DNA of 64,000 nt from Ustulina deusta. Lineage: Eukaryota; Ascomycota; Sordariomycetes; Xylariales; Xylariaceae. Positions 12,601 through 25,065 of this stretch are shown piece by piece. Position 1 is the stretch's first letter. Every line of letters begins with the position of its first letter. The position numbers were made by a program, and so were the translations under genes. The stretch covers positions 1,922,001-1,986,000 of the forward strand of contig JAJNNX010000002.1 in assembly GCA_023159155.1 (NCBI GenBank). Reading direction: 5' to 3'. The notes beneath the pieces are model-generated. The model did not search any database, had not been told where the DNA came from, and worked only from the letters and a program-made list of their open reading frames with translations.

Positions 12601-13883
12601 TATTACGTAGTTTATAGTTCGGATCTTGTTATTAAAGTATAAAATGATTGCTGCTTTTTTTATATAGTTAAACAATTATTTTAAAAGTTTAAGGCCTATA
12701 TATCCTAGATATTAGTACTACTTATAAAAACTAGCTTAAGATCTAGAGCGCTTTATATAAAAATTAAGCAAATTTTTTTATATATAAAATATCTGTTTAG
12801 TTAAGCGTTCTAAAAAATATTCTATAACATATTAGCTATATATTTAAGTTAAAAAACATAAAAGCTCTTTTTATTAGTATTTTAAAAGATTAAACTTAGG
12901 TTTATTATCTTAATATATGCTTGTTTAATTTAGGACTTATAAAAAGACTAGGTTAGTAGTTATATCTAAGCAAAAAGCAATATTATATAGCTAATATATA
13001 ACTATACTTTTTAGGCCCCAAGCTTTAATGTTAATTTTGTTATAGCTATATATATAAATTATATTATTTTTTGCTAGTATTATATTGTTTAGGTTAGTAT
13101 CTTTTAAATATATAAAATAATATATTTAATTAAATATATAAATAGTTAATCTAGAATTTATTATAGCTAAGTTATATAGTTTATATATTTTAGTAAGCCT
13201 TTAGTTAGCAATAAACAAGCTTGCTACTTTTGCTATAAAAGGCTTTAAAAATTAATTATTTTAAAAATTATTTTTTAAAACTTTAAATTTTTATTTTATT
13301 TTTTTTTTTTTTTGTACTTTTTTTACTGCTTATTTAATATTTTTTTTATTTGCTATATATGTTTTAGCTACTTTATTAATACTTTAATTAAGTTTTTAGC
13401 TTTTTAATTAAAACTTTATAAATATAAGCTAGTAGTTTGATATATAGTAATAATTATAGTATATAATATAATCTTTTACGTTTAGGTTTTTTTTTTTAGT
13501 TTTAGTCCTTATATTAGCACAGAAATACTTAATAAAAATATTTTTAAAGCTTTTTTTTTAATTGTTTTAGTAGCTTTTACAATTATTATTAGTTTAGCAT
13601 TATTAGTAGCTTTTATAATTTTAACAATTTTATTTAAAATAATTTTTTTTTTAATTACTTATAAAATTATTTGAGTTGTTTTAGTTATTAAAAAGTTTAA
13701 AAATATTAAAAGCACTTTTTTTAATAATTTTTTTAGAAATATAAATTATGTTTAGAATTATAGCTTTTTAGTATAATTTAGTAGTAATAGTCTAATATTA
13801 TAAAATATTATTTATAATAATATTATAATAAATATTTTAAAAAAAAATAACTTAAGCTAGATAAATATTTTATAAATATTAAA
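12601..13883. other. AT-rich RIP-decayed sequence, origin not identified
   Basis: No open frame and no recognisable domain. Some minus-strand stretches (about 12640-13000) look like old coding sequence but could not be assigned to a transposon family. It lies between the outer gypsy LTR and the copia LTR and is probably another degraded repeat. Confidence 0.5.
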
Positions 13884-14163
13884 TGGGCTGTGTACAATAT
13901 TATACATAAAAAGTAAATAAACGCGTATTAATAGAATGTACTATATTATACTATATCTAAATCTTGTACCAAAAGAAAAAAAAAAAGAATGCTTTATACA
14001 AAATAGAATTCTTTTTAAAAAAAAGATTCTACTAGCGTACAAGCTAAAACAATAAAAAAAAATAAAGTTTTTATAGCTAATAGTCTCTATATAAAGATAT
14101 TTGTTTATTTATGCAATGCATAGGTGTACGATATAGTTATAACTAATGCTAGTTATTTTAATA
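13884..14163 (-). repeat. LTR of copia-type element (3' LTR in element orientation)
   Basis: A 280-bp repeat matching 21016-21296. The + strand start TGGGCTGTGTAC is better preserved here than in the partner (TAGGCTATGTAT), while its right half has far more transitions. Confidence 0.85.
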
Positions 14164-14584
14164 CTAGCTATTTTTTTTTTTAGTTATAACTGCTTATTAT
14201 ACAGAAAAAAAAAAAATAACTATATATTATATAACTAACTAGAATATATATGCAATATTTTATTTAATAAACGTATTAATTAGATCAGCAATTTAGCTTT
14301 GTATATAACAGCTAAATTATTTAGTTGTTTATTCCAAATATAATTGCAAAAGGCAGGATTGCAAAACTAATATTCTAGCTATACAATTAGCTAAAAATAT
14401 AGGCTAAGGGTTACTTGGTAGCTATCTGGGTTAAAGCTAAACCAAGTACTTTTAATCTATACGCTAGCAAAGTTTATAATTAGCTAGCTTGTCTAGTTAG
14501 TAAGCTTTATATAGGCAATTACTAGTTAAAGCTTTTGGTATAGTATATATATAGCCAAGTTAACAAATATTTTTTATACAGAAG

Positions 14585-14715
14585 GAACGTAAAAATAAAC
14601 AAATATATATTACTTTGTATAAAAAGAACATAAAAGTAGTAAGTAAATATACGTTATTTTATATAAAAAGAACGTAAAAGTAAGCAGGTATATATTAGCT
14701 TATATATAAAAGAGC
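14585..14715. repeat. Three tandem units of about 41-44 bp inside the copia element
   Basis: The motif GAACRTAAAARTA recurs at about 14585, 14626 and 14670, each followed by an AT-rich tail with TATATATTA-like sequence. It lies between the pol remnant and the 3' LTR, where subrepeats are common. Confidence 0.55.
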
Positions 14716-14805
14716 CCAAATATAAAAAGCACTTAAGTTCTTTGCTGTTTTTTGTTTTTTGTTACTTTTATAATCTATTGTTTTATATGTTAGTCCATCC
14801 TTATA

Positions 14806-14853
14806 TATATATATATATATATATACCTATACCTACATATATATATATATATA
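14806..14853. repeat. (TA)n microsatellite
   Basis: Two runs of TA dinucleotides separated by CCTATACCTACA, within the decayed copia element. Confidence 0.8.
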
Positions 14854-17800
14854 TTTATACAATGGACACTATTTAGCTATTCAGTAACAGCAGTTGCATG
14901 CTTACTATTATTAGATAGGAGCCCAGATATGATATTGTACTACTACTAATAAACAATCTAAATAATTATTACTTTTTTGCTATGTTATACGTTAATATAA
15001 GTACTTGTTTTTGCTTTGTATAGTATATTTATATATATTGCTAATATATTGGTTTTTTGTATATAGACTAATAAAGCTTAGGTTGCTGCTTTACTTTCGG
15101 TTAATATTTAGATTTAAGTATTATTAACTGAGCTGCTTATGCTTATAATTATATAAATCTTTTGTTATAAGGGTTATTTTTATGCAGTTTTTATTTAGTT
15201 ACGTAGTATTACTATTGCTACTTGCATATAGAATACTTATGCAGCCTGCAGTAGCTTCTTATTTTATGGCTATTGCTAGATCGTTAGATTTTAGCGTAAC
15301 GCTTGCGCTACGTACGTATAGCAATTATATAGTGCTTAATGTAGTTATTATATATATATAAAAGAAGGTTTTATAGGGGGGGGGGGGGGGGGGTTCTTAG
15401 TTATATAATAAAAAAATAAATATTTAGAAAAGAATAGAGTAAAGTTTATATTGTTTTTATTTAGAATTAATATATTATATATTGCTTTTATTATTTTGAC
15501 TTTTTTTTTTTTTATAAATGCTATGCTTATATAATAATTTTTTATATTTATTTAATAAATGTTTTGATTTATATAGTTAGTTTGTTTGTTAAAACAAAAG
15601 TTTTTAGTGCTTGGTTTAGTGTTTGTTTTATAAATATGTTAGCTAGGTTGTTTTTCCTATTAATTTATTATATTTTAAAGATTTTTTTTCTTTTATATAA
15701 TTTATAAAAAGATATAATATCAATTATTAACTGCTTTTCTTATATTATACTTAGTTTTACTAAGCAATTATATAATAATTTTAAGTTTAAATATAAAATA
15801 GCTAGGATTAAAAGTAATTTTAGCAAAGCTATAATTTTTTAAAATATTATATAAAAGGTAATAGCACTATTAAATCTATTAATTATATTATATAACTTAT
15901 TTGCAAATATACTTTTAGTTATTTGTTTATATTTATTTAAGTTCTAATATATAATATTGCTTTTAATTTTAAAGCTTGAATTTTTTTTTGTATAACGCTT
16001 TATATTTAGTATAATAATAAATCCAAGCTAAAAAGTTATATCTATATTATTTATAAACGATCCGTCCATAAAAATAAATAGTTTTATATAGCGTAGGTCA
16101 AATAGTACAAACATTAAGCTATAGTTATAGTTATTTATTTATTATTAAATTTTTTTGTTTAGATTTTTAATATTATGTAGTATAGGGTCTATTATTTAGG
16201 CAGTAATATATAAGTTATACACTACTTTTAGTTAGTAAATACTACTAATATATGCTTTTTTTGCTTGTTGCAAAATATATTACTAGATAAAATCAGCCGT
16301 ACAAAAGTTAACCAGGTCTAATTGGTTCGTTTAGCCTTTTTAAATTAAAATAATTTTTTTTTTGGATAATAGCATAATTTATTTATTATTAAACTTTATA
16401 AAGTAGTCTTGCTAAAGTACTTTTTTTAGCTTTGTGTAAAACTTAGCTTGTTAGAGTTTATGTTTTTTTTTTTCTAAAAAGCCTAGGGTTGCGAAGCTAA
16501 ACGTATTGTCTGTCTGTAAGCCAGTAATACTAAAGTTATATAATAGATTTTTTATAAATAAAAGATATAAGTTATATATAAAAATAATTATTTCTAGTTT
16601 TTTGCAGTAGTACTAATAATATGTTTTAAACTAGTATAGCCTTAATTCTGCAAATCTATATAGTAGTTATATAATCTAAAAAATTATTTTATTAGAATAT
16701 TTTAATTTTAGTTTAAATAGCAGTTATGCAATAATTTTTCTGGCTAGTTTGTTTTTTAATTGTATATATATTTATATAATATTTTGGAGCTTACCTAAAG
16801 TATTAAAATTGTAGATTAAAAAAAAGCCTAGTATAAAAAATAGTTGCTAGTTTATTTGCTAGATTATAAGCGACTAAGTAAGAACTATTTTTTTGTTTTT
16901 ATTATTATAGCTTTATATAATAAGTTAGGACTTTTTGTACAGCTTAGTTGTTTTTTTTTTGATTTTTTGTATAAGCTAGGACTTAAAGATCTAAGTATTG
17001 TTATATTTAGCCGGGTTATATTTTACGAACTAAAATATGCTTTATATAATAAGGTTATTGATTTTTATAATGTCTGATTTTTTAAATGGTCTACTAAGTG
17101 TATTAATTATGCTGTTTTTATATAATTTAATAGCTAAAGCATAGTTTTGTTTCTTTTTAAAGGTTAGGAATAGCTGGCTAATTTATTATATAAAAGTTAT
17201 AAAAAATTGTATGGCTTTCTAGGGGTGTTTCTGTTTTTTTTGTATATTAGGCTCCTAGGAAAGTTATATATTTTTTGTTTTTTTGTTCTGATTGTTTAAA
17301 GGTGTTTTTTTAGTTATATAGTAGTAAGGTTTAACTTAGGTCTATTTAAACCGTATTAGGCTATTTATTAAGTTAATAATTATATTTAACCTTTTAATAG
17401 ATTTTATTTTGTATGGTCTGTTTTAGTTTTTTTTTTTTTGCTATACTAGGACTTTGTTTTAGAAAAGAAGCAATAGTATATTATATAAAACTGGTCCGTT
17501 GTACTGGTTAATTATATAATTAATTTTAATTTTTGTTTTTTTTTTGCGTAACATTTTTATAGCTTTTTTTATAGCTTTTGCTTTTTGTATAATGTTAAGC
17601 AAGAGGGGTAAGTTCTGGTTAATTCTAGGGTATGTTCTAAAGACTAGGAAGGTTAATACAAAGCTATTCGGTTTAGTAGTATTATTTAGAGCTTTGATTG
17701 CTATTTATAGGATTGATTTGTTTTTTGTATAATAATTAATTTTAGTTTTTAATATGTTGTACGTATAGTAGAATGGGCCGTATGTTTTTTTGATCTTATT

Positions 17801-20800
17801 TATTGTTTAGTATGCTTTGATAAGCATTATGCAATACTAAGAGCTTATAATCTTAGTTTGGTTCTAAAACTTTTTAAATAAAAAGTTTATACTTGGGTTA
17901 TATATAATATTATTAGGGGGTTTTTGGTATATATTAATTTAATATTTATATAGCGTTTTTTTAAATATCTTATATAAATATTAATTTAAGAAATATTATT
18001 GCTTGGAACAATATAGCAGCATTAATTATATAAAAGATTTGTTTGTTATCTATTTATATAGTATTAATTATTATTTTGTAGTTAAAATTGCAATTATTTT
18101 TAATTAAAAACTTGAAATGTTAGGGTGCTTGTTTGTACGATTAGCAATAATAGTAGAACTTTTAGATCTTTTCTAGAATTAAATAGTTAATATTATGTCT
18201 TGTATAACTAAACATTTTATGTAGTCTTTCTGTATAAAGGTATTTAAATTAGCAGTAAAGCTGTTATAGTTCTATTTTTATAAAGAATATACTAGCTTTG
18301 TGCGGTCCAATATTAAAGAATGGGTATCCTTATTTATGTATAATAGGAATAGTCTTGCTATTTTTTTATATAATAATATTTTTTGTATTATTAAAGTATA
18401 TTTATAAGCGATTAGTGTTTTTTAAAGAAAATAAGAATGGTATTGGGCTGTTTAGAATATAGTATATTATTGTACCAAGGGTATTTTTTATTTATATAGT
18501 ACTTATAGCTAAGATTATATTATTACTACTAAACCTAATATATATAGTTCTTGGTATCTAGTTAACTTTTATATAAAGGTATAATCTAATATAGGCTTTT
18601 AGTTATGCTTTTTTTACTATTAAGTAGTTTGAAACGCCTATATTTTATAGTTTGTTTTGGTATTCTATATAATACTAGTTATTTAAAGTGAACTAGTTAG
18701 ACAGAACGTCTGTTTTGTAGTTCTAAATATTTTTTTTAATTGTATGGTATATAAACGTATTATTTATTAAAAATTGGGTAGATTAGCTTTTAAATTCTTT
18801 ATTTACGTTTTTGTTGCTTTTGTCTAACTTTAGGTACCTTTTATACTCCGTTAGGTATATTAAGAACTTTTTAAGTATAAGTTTAATATTATGTATTATT
18901 TTGTACAAATTAAAGTACTAGCTTTTTATATAAGCTTGTTCTTAGAAAGTATGTTTTATTGACTAATATTTTTTCTTTTAGTATATAAAACATTTTTTGT
19001 TTGTATGGTTATTTCTAAAGTTCTAGTTTTTTAAGTAGTTTTGTTATATATTTAGCTTGTTTAATAATCTAAAAAATCTAAGTTAGTAGTTTTTTATATA
19101 ATAATTTTGGTTATACTTTTTGTTAGTAAAATAGGCATTGTTATTTTTTTATATAAAATATTTTGGTATATTATCTATTGCTATCTAAATATATGCTTGG
19201 AAGTTAAAAAAAAAACTTTTATATATTGGCTTTTGGAGTACAAGTGCTATAGCTAGTTCGGGTATTTTTTAATATGCTTATACAATAGTTATGCTTAGTT
19301 AGATTTCTTTTTAATAGTTTACACTAAATATTTGCTATACTTTTATAAGTTTATTGATTATAAGTTCTAGTATTTTATGCAGTACTAATTCTAGGTTTTT
19401 TTTTTTTATTTATATAAATATAATTAAAGTCTAATTAGCCTAGTACTAGTTATAGTTTATATTATTATTAAAATGATTATTTATTATATAATAGATCTTG
19501 TACTATATTTTTTCTGGTTTAATATAGTACATATAATACTTTTTTGCAAAGTTTTTTAAAATGCTTAAGAATATAGCGTAGTATTAATTTTTTATTATTT
19601 TGAACTATTAATAAACGTTTATAAATAAGCGTACCTTATTATAAAGTAAGTTATATAAACAGCTTATATAATTTTTTTTTTTTTTTATGTTTTTAAGAAA
19701 GCAGTGTACTTTTTGGACAAAAATAGTCTATTTTGTATGTTTTTTATAAGAAGTAAATCTAAAAAAGAGCTATTTAATATAGGTTCTAATATTATATAAA
19801 GGTATGCTTGTGGTATAGGGGTCTAAGGGGAGTTATAGATTATAGGGTACTTATATACTAGTTAGAAGTTTGGTTTATAGCCTACCTTTAGTATATAATT
19901 ATATATTATTTCTAGTATATATTAAGCTTTTATAGTTAGTTATATATGCTTAAGGTTCTAGTTTTTGCAGAGTTAAAATTATATATTTTAGATAGGTATT
20001 AGTTTAGGCTATATAGGTTTTAGTTGTTTGATTTTTGGTTTTAGTTCTGTTTGTATAATAGGTTAAAGGGTTAAGGTAAGCTAAGGGGTTTTTTAAGAAG
20101 TAGCTCGGAGTTATTAACTAGGTATAAAGGAAACTAATAGTTGTTGTGCAATAAATATTTGGGCTGTTTAGGTTAGAAATCTTAAAGATTTAACAATCTT
20201 GAATTTGCTTTATATAATTGCAGCAAGTTATTTATAAGCTATGTTTTTTTTAATTAGTTTTTATATGTTTTTCTTTTTAACTATTATTATAAACTTTATA
20301 TATATATTTTAGTAGATCGTATAAAAATAATCTATTGTTTATTTTTTAAAGTTTTTTTTAAACGTTTCTTAAAATAGTTATTTAGACTTTTTTATATTTT
20401 AGTATTTAATAAATTAGTAAGCAAACTATATATTTATTATAATTTTATTTATATAAGATTTATTAAAGTTTTTGCTCTAAAGATTAAAGTTAATATAGTT
20501 TTATATAGTTTTTGTATTAATACTAATATTTTTGGCAAGTTTTTTATATATAAAGTTCAAGCGTAACTTAGTAAACTCTACTAAAGTACTTAGTGCTTTT
20601 TGTGCTATAGTAAGGTAAGGAGGGGGGGGGGGGAAGAGTTAAAAAGTTTGTTTAGCTATTATATAACAATATAGTTAAAAGTAGCATAATTGTATGCTAT
20701 TTTTTTTTTTTTTATATAATACTTTGTTAGTCCAAAGAAAAAGGTTGTATTATACAATAAAAAAATAGATTTTTTTGTTTTTTGTACAATAAACAAATAT

Positions 20801-21015
20801 TTTATTAGTCCAAAAAAAAAAGTTATATTTGCTTTATTTTTAAACAATATATATTAACTAGTTAAAAAAAGTAATTGTTATATAGTAAAAAAATAAAGTA
20901 TAATATAAAGTTCTTTTTGTTTATAGAAAGCTTAGCTTTATTTTTATTTTTGCTAATTTATAGTACTTTTATAGTTAGGTTAGAAATGCTTCAGCAACTA
21001 CTAATTAGTATTAAA

Positions 21016-21296
21016 TAGGCTATGTATAATATTGTATATAAAAAGTAAATAAACGCGCATTAATAGAATGTATTATATTATATTATATTTAAATTTTGTA
21101 CCAAAAAAAAAAAAAAAAAGAATGCTTTGTACGAAACAGAATTTTTCTTAAAGAGAGAATTTTGCTAGCGTACAAGCTGAAACAATAAAAGGAAATAAGG
21201 TCCCTATAGCCAATAGTTTCTATACAAAGACATCCGTTCACCTATGCGATGCGCAGGTGCACAATGTGGTTGTAACTAATGCTAGTTATTCTAACA
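21016..21296 (-). repeat. LTR of copia-type element (5' LTR in element orientation)
   Basis: The partner of 13884-14163. The half nearest the normal-GC flank (about 21160-21296) keeps many CA/TG dinucleotides, for example GCGATGCGCAGGTGCACAAT, which are TA in the other copy. Confidence 0.85.
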
Positions 21297-22150
21297 ATAA
21301 AGCTTTTTTTAAGTTAGTAATAAGCTTAAACAAATTTATTATTTTAGCGCTTTTTAAATAAGCTTTAGAAACTTTATTAAGCTACTTGTTTGCTTATTTA
21401 ATTAGGTCTTTAATAGGTTTTTTAGCTATAAAATTAATAAAAGCTTTATATTTTAATTTATACCTAAATTTTAAAGTATATTAGGCTATATTTTTAAACT
21501 TTTTAAAGTTATTATATTATTTATTAATTGTTTAATTAGTTTTTATTTATATTAAGCAATAATTTAAATAAACTATTTTATATATTTATTTAGTAAGCTT
21601 AGTAAGCTTAGTTTAATAGTTAGTATAGTACTTAAAAGTAGTTTTATAGTATTATTTAATGTTTTAATATAGTACTTTTCTAGTAACTATTAGTTTTATA
21701 TATGTTATAGTATTAGGATTAGCAGTTCTAGTAAAAAAAAATTGCTTATTAGTAGTATACTTAGTAATTAAAACTATAAAGCTTGCTTTTTTTTTAGAAC
21801 TATATATTTTTAAAAGTTATAGTTGCAAGTGCTAGTAATAAAATCTTTTTTTTATAACAAAAAATCTTCTAAAAAATTAAACATAATAATATATTGTTTA
21901 AATATAATAATAATTTTTATATATTTTTAGCTAAAAATTGCTTATAGTAAAATATAAAAATTAATAAAACTTTTAATTGTTAGATTTAATATTATAAAAT
22001 ATACTATATATATATGTTTAGATCGCTTTATTTATTATTTTTTTTTATAAGTCCTATTTTGCCTCTATAAAATATTTATTTACAAGCTTGCTAGTAAGTA
22101 TGGCTAGGCCATACTTACTAAGCCACGTTGTTAAGCCATAACGCTTATAT
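21297..22150. other. Right edge of the AT-rich isochore
   Basis: AT-rich sequence without a gene, right of the copia LTR. Base composition switches to normal within about 100 bp, near 22150. No transposon domain was seen. Confidence 0.6.
22092..22120. repeat. Perfect inverted repeat, 13-bp arms with 3-bp loop
   Basis: TAGTAAGTATGGC, loop TAG, then GCCATACTTACTA. It sits exactly where AT-rich DNA gives way to genic DNA. It may be the remnant of a transposon terminus; its function is unknown. Confidence 0.7.
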
Positions 22151-22475
22151 AACTAAGTGATCCTGCTATCCATGCCTAATTAGCTCTTTTCACAGCTACT
22201 AGCTATGGGCCAAATCCAATATCCTCCTCTCGCTCTACGATCCGCGTAAGTCTCTCAAGGTATCGGTCTGGGCTTAAAAAAAAAAATAAGTTTGTTGGTC
22301 TTTATTTGTTGTGTTGTTCCTGTGAAAACCCAATACATGAGAGTATGTACATACAGGCCATTCAGGGAAACAATGTAAAGTGGACACGATAGCACCCGAT
22401 CTTGTGCGCGTTGTTCTGTGATTAGAGCTACCCATGTGCTTCGAATTATCAGAGCGAAGACAAGTCCGAAGCGAA

Positions 22476-24239
22476 TCAAACATCGCTCCAGACTTCCGCG
22501 ATCTTGTGGCTGAGAGTCCTCGCAACCTTCTTTCTTCCGACCAGATTCCCCATGTGCGCAAAAACCAAGTCTTGTTTCTTTCTCTTACCATCTTCGCCAA
22601 GGCCACACTTCTCATACCCCTTGACAAATTCATATGGCGTTTTCCACCTCTTCTGGATCTCAAGCGCTTTTTCTCCGGTCACTTGTTTAGTACACATAAG
22701 CATCTTGAGATATACATCTCGTAATGTCATTATATCTGACTTCGATGCCATCGATGCAAACGCTGGGTAGCTAACGTAGTGTCCCATCGTAGGTTCCTTC
22801 TCTCGGAGGTGTTCTAGCAATGGCAGATAATTCCGAGCAGTGAGGACTTCCGTTGGGATGACGAGCAGGGACTTGCTCTCGTATTGCTTTTTTAGCAGCA
22901 TCGTCATGCGGGTTAGATAGCGAATCGTGTCATCCATCATCTGCGTCTTCTTCAGGAAGTAGCCGTTAACCACCTGAGTGGACGCAATAGCGGATTGGAT
23001 GGCTTCTTCGTACTTTTGACAGTTCAGAGTGTCTATGAACATCTCTTCAACAACGTAAACCACGTTCTTGACTCCGGATCGTTTCAGCCGGAATTTTTGT
23101 TCGTGGAATCGCCCATCCTTGATACTGCCTACCAAGTCGTCTAACCGCTTTCTCTCGACGATCCAATCTAAAACGATCTCGTCGCCTTCGGAGCCGGTGC
23201 GAGAAAGGAAGTGGGGATCGTGACACTTGGCCACCCATAGCGCGTCGCCGAGTTCGAGGGCTCGCATTATCGGCTTGACCCCCTTCTTCGTGAGCTCTTC
23301 TTGCATGTAGTCACGGTCGTTCTTGGCCCGTATCTCCCGCACGTCTAAAACAAGATGCACTGTGAATGTCCCAGGGGCAAGCCGAATCGGCCGGAAGATG
23401 GGTAAATCTAGGCTATCTGGCGTAGAGTCTCCATTGGCCACGACGTCTGCATAAGTTGACTGCGGTAGCTGCTCGATCTCATCTATCTCGACTGATGGTG
23501 GTCTGGCGAGAGGCAGAGGTGGAGGATTCTCGGGCGCCACTTCGGGTTGGAATTCCCCCCTTTGCTGCTGCGCCGCCAATTCAGCGGGTGTCATATCTGC
23601 AGTCTTTTGAATCCGTCGCGCCACTTCCCATCCTTCATCCGTCAACGCATATCTCCTGAGAGGTCGGCCGCGTTCGTAGACGAGATCCTTCTCCAACAAC
23701 GTCTTCATCGAATTCCACGCAGTATAGAACCTAGTAGGATCACTGGGCGCGGTAAACGAAGCATCGCAGTGAGGCTGCGCTGCCTCGATGAGCTGAGCCT
23801 TTGTCATACCAACAGGGGCCTCCTCCCCTACCGTGATGAGACCGAGAATCAGAGCGTACGCACCTGATCGCAGAGTCGGCACGTAAGGTTTCTGTTTTCT
23901 CGGCTTCTTGGCCGGCCTCGGTTGCAGATCGTCGTCATCTTCGTCTTCATTATCGAGGCCCGGAATACGCCACTGCCTCGGCCGCTTAGGCATAGGTAGC
24001 CCATTCTCCTGGCAGTGTTTCTGAAGCTTCTCGGTTAAGCGATCGCACAACTTGGGTCCAAACCCTTTGAGCTGTTGCAGCTGGGACGGGTGATTGAAAG
24101 TGACCGGACATGCCTTCAACGCATTGTACGCATGTTTGTAGGTTGTCACACCCTTGGAATTGCGCTCCCGGGCGAGATCGACCCATTCCTTCACCCACCC
24201 GAGGAGAAGCGGGTTGGCAGACGTTTCTTCCGAGGCCAT
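22476..24239 (-). CDS. mus81: MUS81 structure-specific endonuclease subunit
   Basis: Single-exon gene of 587 aa. MUS81 with its EME1/MMS4 partner cleaves 3' flaps, nicked Holliday junctions and stalled forks in the nucleus. The N-terminal helix-hairpin-helix domain spans about 5-80 (QLKGFGPKLCDRL). A basic linker and a winged-helix domain follow at about 119-215. The XPF-family nuclease domain is at about 293-430, with LVLDVREIR (Asp299) and the signature ERKRLDDL at 362-369, preceded by an acidic/basic metal-binding environment. A C-terminal HhH2 region closes the protein. The start ATG has no longer in-frame alternative; length is normal for fungi. It is transcribed toward the AT-rich block and diverges from pcm1. 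All key residues are present, so it should be active. Confidence 0.95.
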   Translation of the reverse strand: MASEETSANPLLLGWVKEWVDLARERNSKGVTTYKHAYNALKACPVTFNHPSQLQQLKGFGPKLCDRLTEKLQKHCQENGLPMPKRPRQWRIPGLDNEDEDDDDLQPRPAKKPRKQKPYVPTLRSGAYALILGLITVGEEAPVGMTKAQLIEAAQPHCDASFTAPSDPTRFYTAWNSMKTLLEKDLVYERGRPLRRYALTDEGWEVARRIQKTADMTPAELAAQQQRGEFQPEVAPENPPPLPLARPPSVEIDEIEQLPQSTYADVVANGDSTPDSLDLPIFRPIRLAPGTFTVHLVLDVREIRAKNDRDYMQEELTKKGVKPIMRALELGDALWVAKCHDPHFLSRTGSEGDEIVLDWIVERKRLDDLVGSIKDGRFHEQKFRLKRSGVKNVVYVVEEMFIDTLNCQKYEEAIQSAIASTQVVNGYFLKKTQMMDDTIRYLTRMTMLLKKQYESKSLLVIPTEVLTARNYLPLLEHLREKEPTMGHYVSYPAFASMASKSDIMTLRDVYLKMLMCTKQVTGEKALEIQKRWKTPYEFVKGYEKCGLGEDGKRKKQDLVFAHMGNLVGRKKVARTLSHKIAEVWSDV

Positions 24240-25065
24240 CCTCGGCTGGTCGCGGGGAGCAACAGCAAATAATATGGCAAGTATAGCAAAGGGAACCGTG
24301 ACGAGCTCGGTTCGCCTCGTCCGATCTACTGCATGAGTCGTAGGCTGCCGACGACCGGAAGCGACTCTCGAACGACTATGAGAAGGACGCGACGCGTCCA
24401 GGCTAACAACGATAGATTACCACAACGCCAATTCACGTGACTGGTTCTCTGGCATGTATGGAGTGATTGCCCCACTTCGGAGGCCCCTGCGGGTAACCAC
24501 GTCATGGGACATGGCTGGAGCTCAGCTACGGATTTACAGGGGTCCTTTTTCGCTCATCTCATCGTTCGTTTACCTGGTACCTACCCTAGCGGGGTAACTT
24601 GGGGGATGGTACAGTACCTCGTGCACCTGCGAAGAGGGGCAGTTCCCAGAGGAGGGGTGCCGTAACGTGTAGCCTGCTGATGGTGCTACACGAGGAGATG
24701 TGGTGCACCGTTCCCTACCTACCATACCTACCTACCTAACCACTATTCGCCTTCTGATGTTCGGCTCAATTCGAATCCATCTTCACAGCCAAAGAAAACA
24801 ACCGTCTTGACCGCCTGCTCGCCTGCCCTGCTGTTCCCATTCGCTGATCTGACACACCAACACCCCTCTCCGGCCGCACGCATTCTTCACCCTCACATAC
24901 CCTGCCAGTCCTGGTACTTCAAGTGGACTAAGGTATGTAGTTGTATACATCTCCCGACAAAAGCCATCTATCAGCATTCGAGAGCCGGCTAACGCCCCTT
25001 TTGTCCTCCAGCAACATCGCCATTGTCGACAACCGAGGGTCGACTACACGCTCCCATTGCCCAGC
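24240..25065. promoter_or_regulatory. Divergent intergenic region mus81 / pcm1
   Basis: 826 bp between two divergently transcribed genes. It must hold both promoters and the pcm1 5' leader. It contains CCTACC-type pyrimidine stretches (24714-24740) and a clear leader intron of pcm1. No TATA box or known operator could be singled out. Confidence 0.6.
24933..25011 (+). other. Predicted 5'-UTR intron of pcm1
   Basis: Donor GTATGT at 24933, branch-like GCTAACG at about 24988 and acceptor CTCCAG ending at 25011: a 79-bp intron ending 54 bases before the pcm1 ATG. The sites fit fungal consensus; transcription itself is inferred. Confidence 0.6.

Larger units (their letters stand above)
13884..21296 (-). 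mobile_element. Ty1/copia-type LTR retrotransposon, RIP-decayed
   Basis: A 7.4 kb element with direct LTRs of about 280 bp. On the minus strand, 17730-17300 reads as the C-terminal integrase region of fungal copia-like polyproteins (AIKALNNTTKPN, then INYIINQYNGP, then a VKPYY end). 17290-16860 continues as the copia RT start (AIKLYKNSIINT, FVKYNPAKYNN, IFKS.LIQKIKKKTTKLY). RNase H would lie further left, to about 15.4 kb, but is not clear. Element-strand LTR ends are TGTTAGAATAAC...GTACACAGCCCA, which give TG...CA. The flanking pentamers TTAAA (13879-13883) and ATAAA (21297-21301) agree at 4 of 5 bases. No intact frame remains. Confidence 0.82.

Noticed and set aside
13879..21301. Perfect target duplication for the copia element
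   Set aside because: The flanking pentamers TTAAA and ATAAA match at only 4 of 5 bases; possibly a RIP-altered or coincidental duplication, so it is not listed as a feature.
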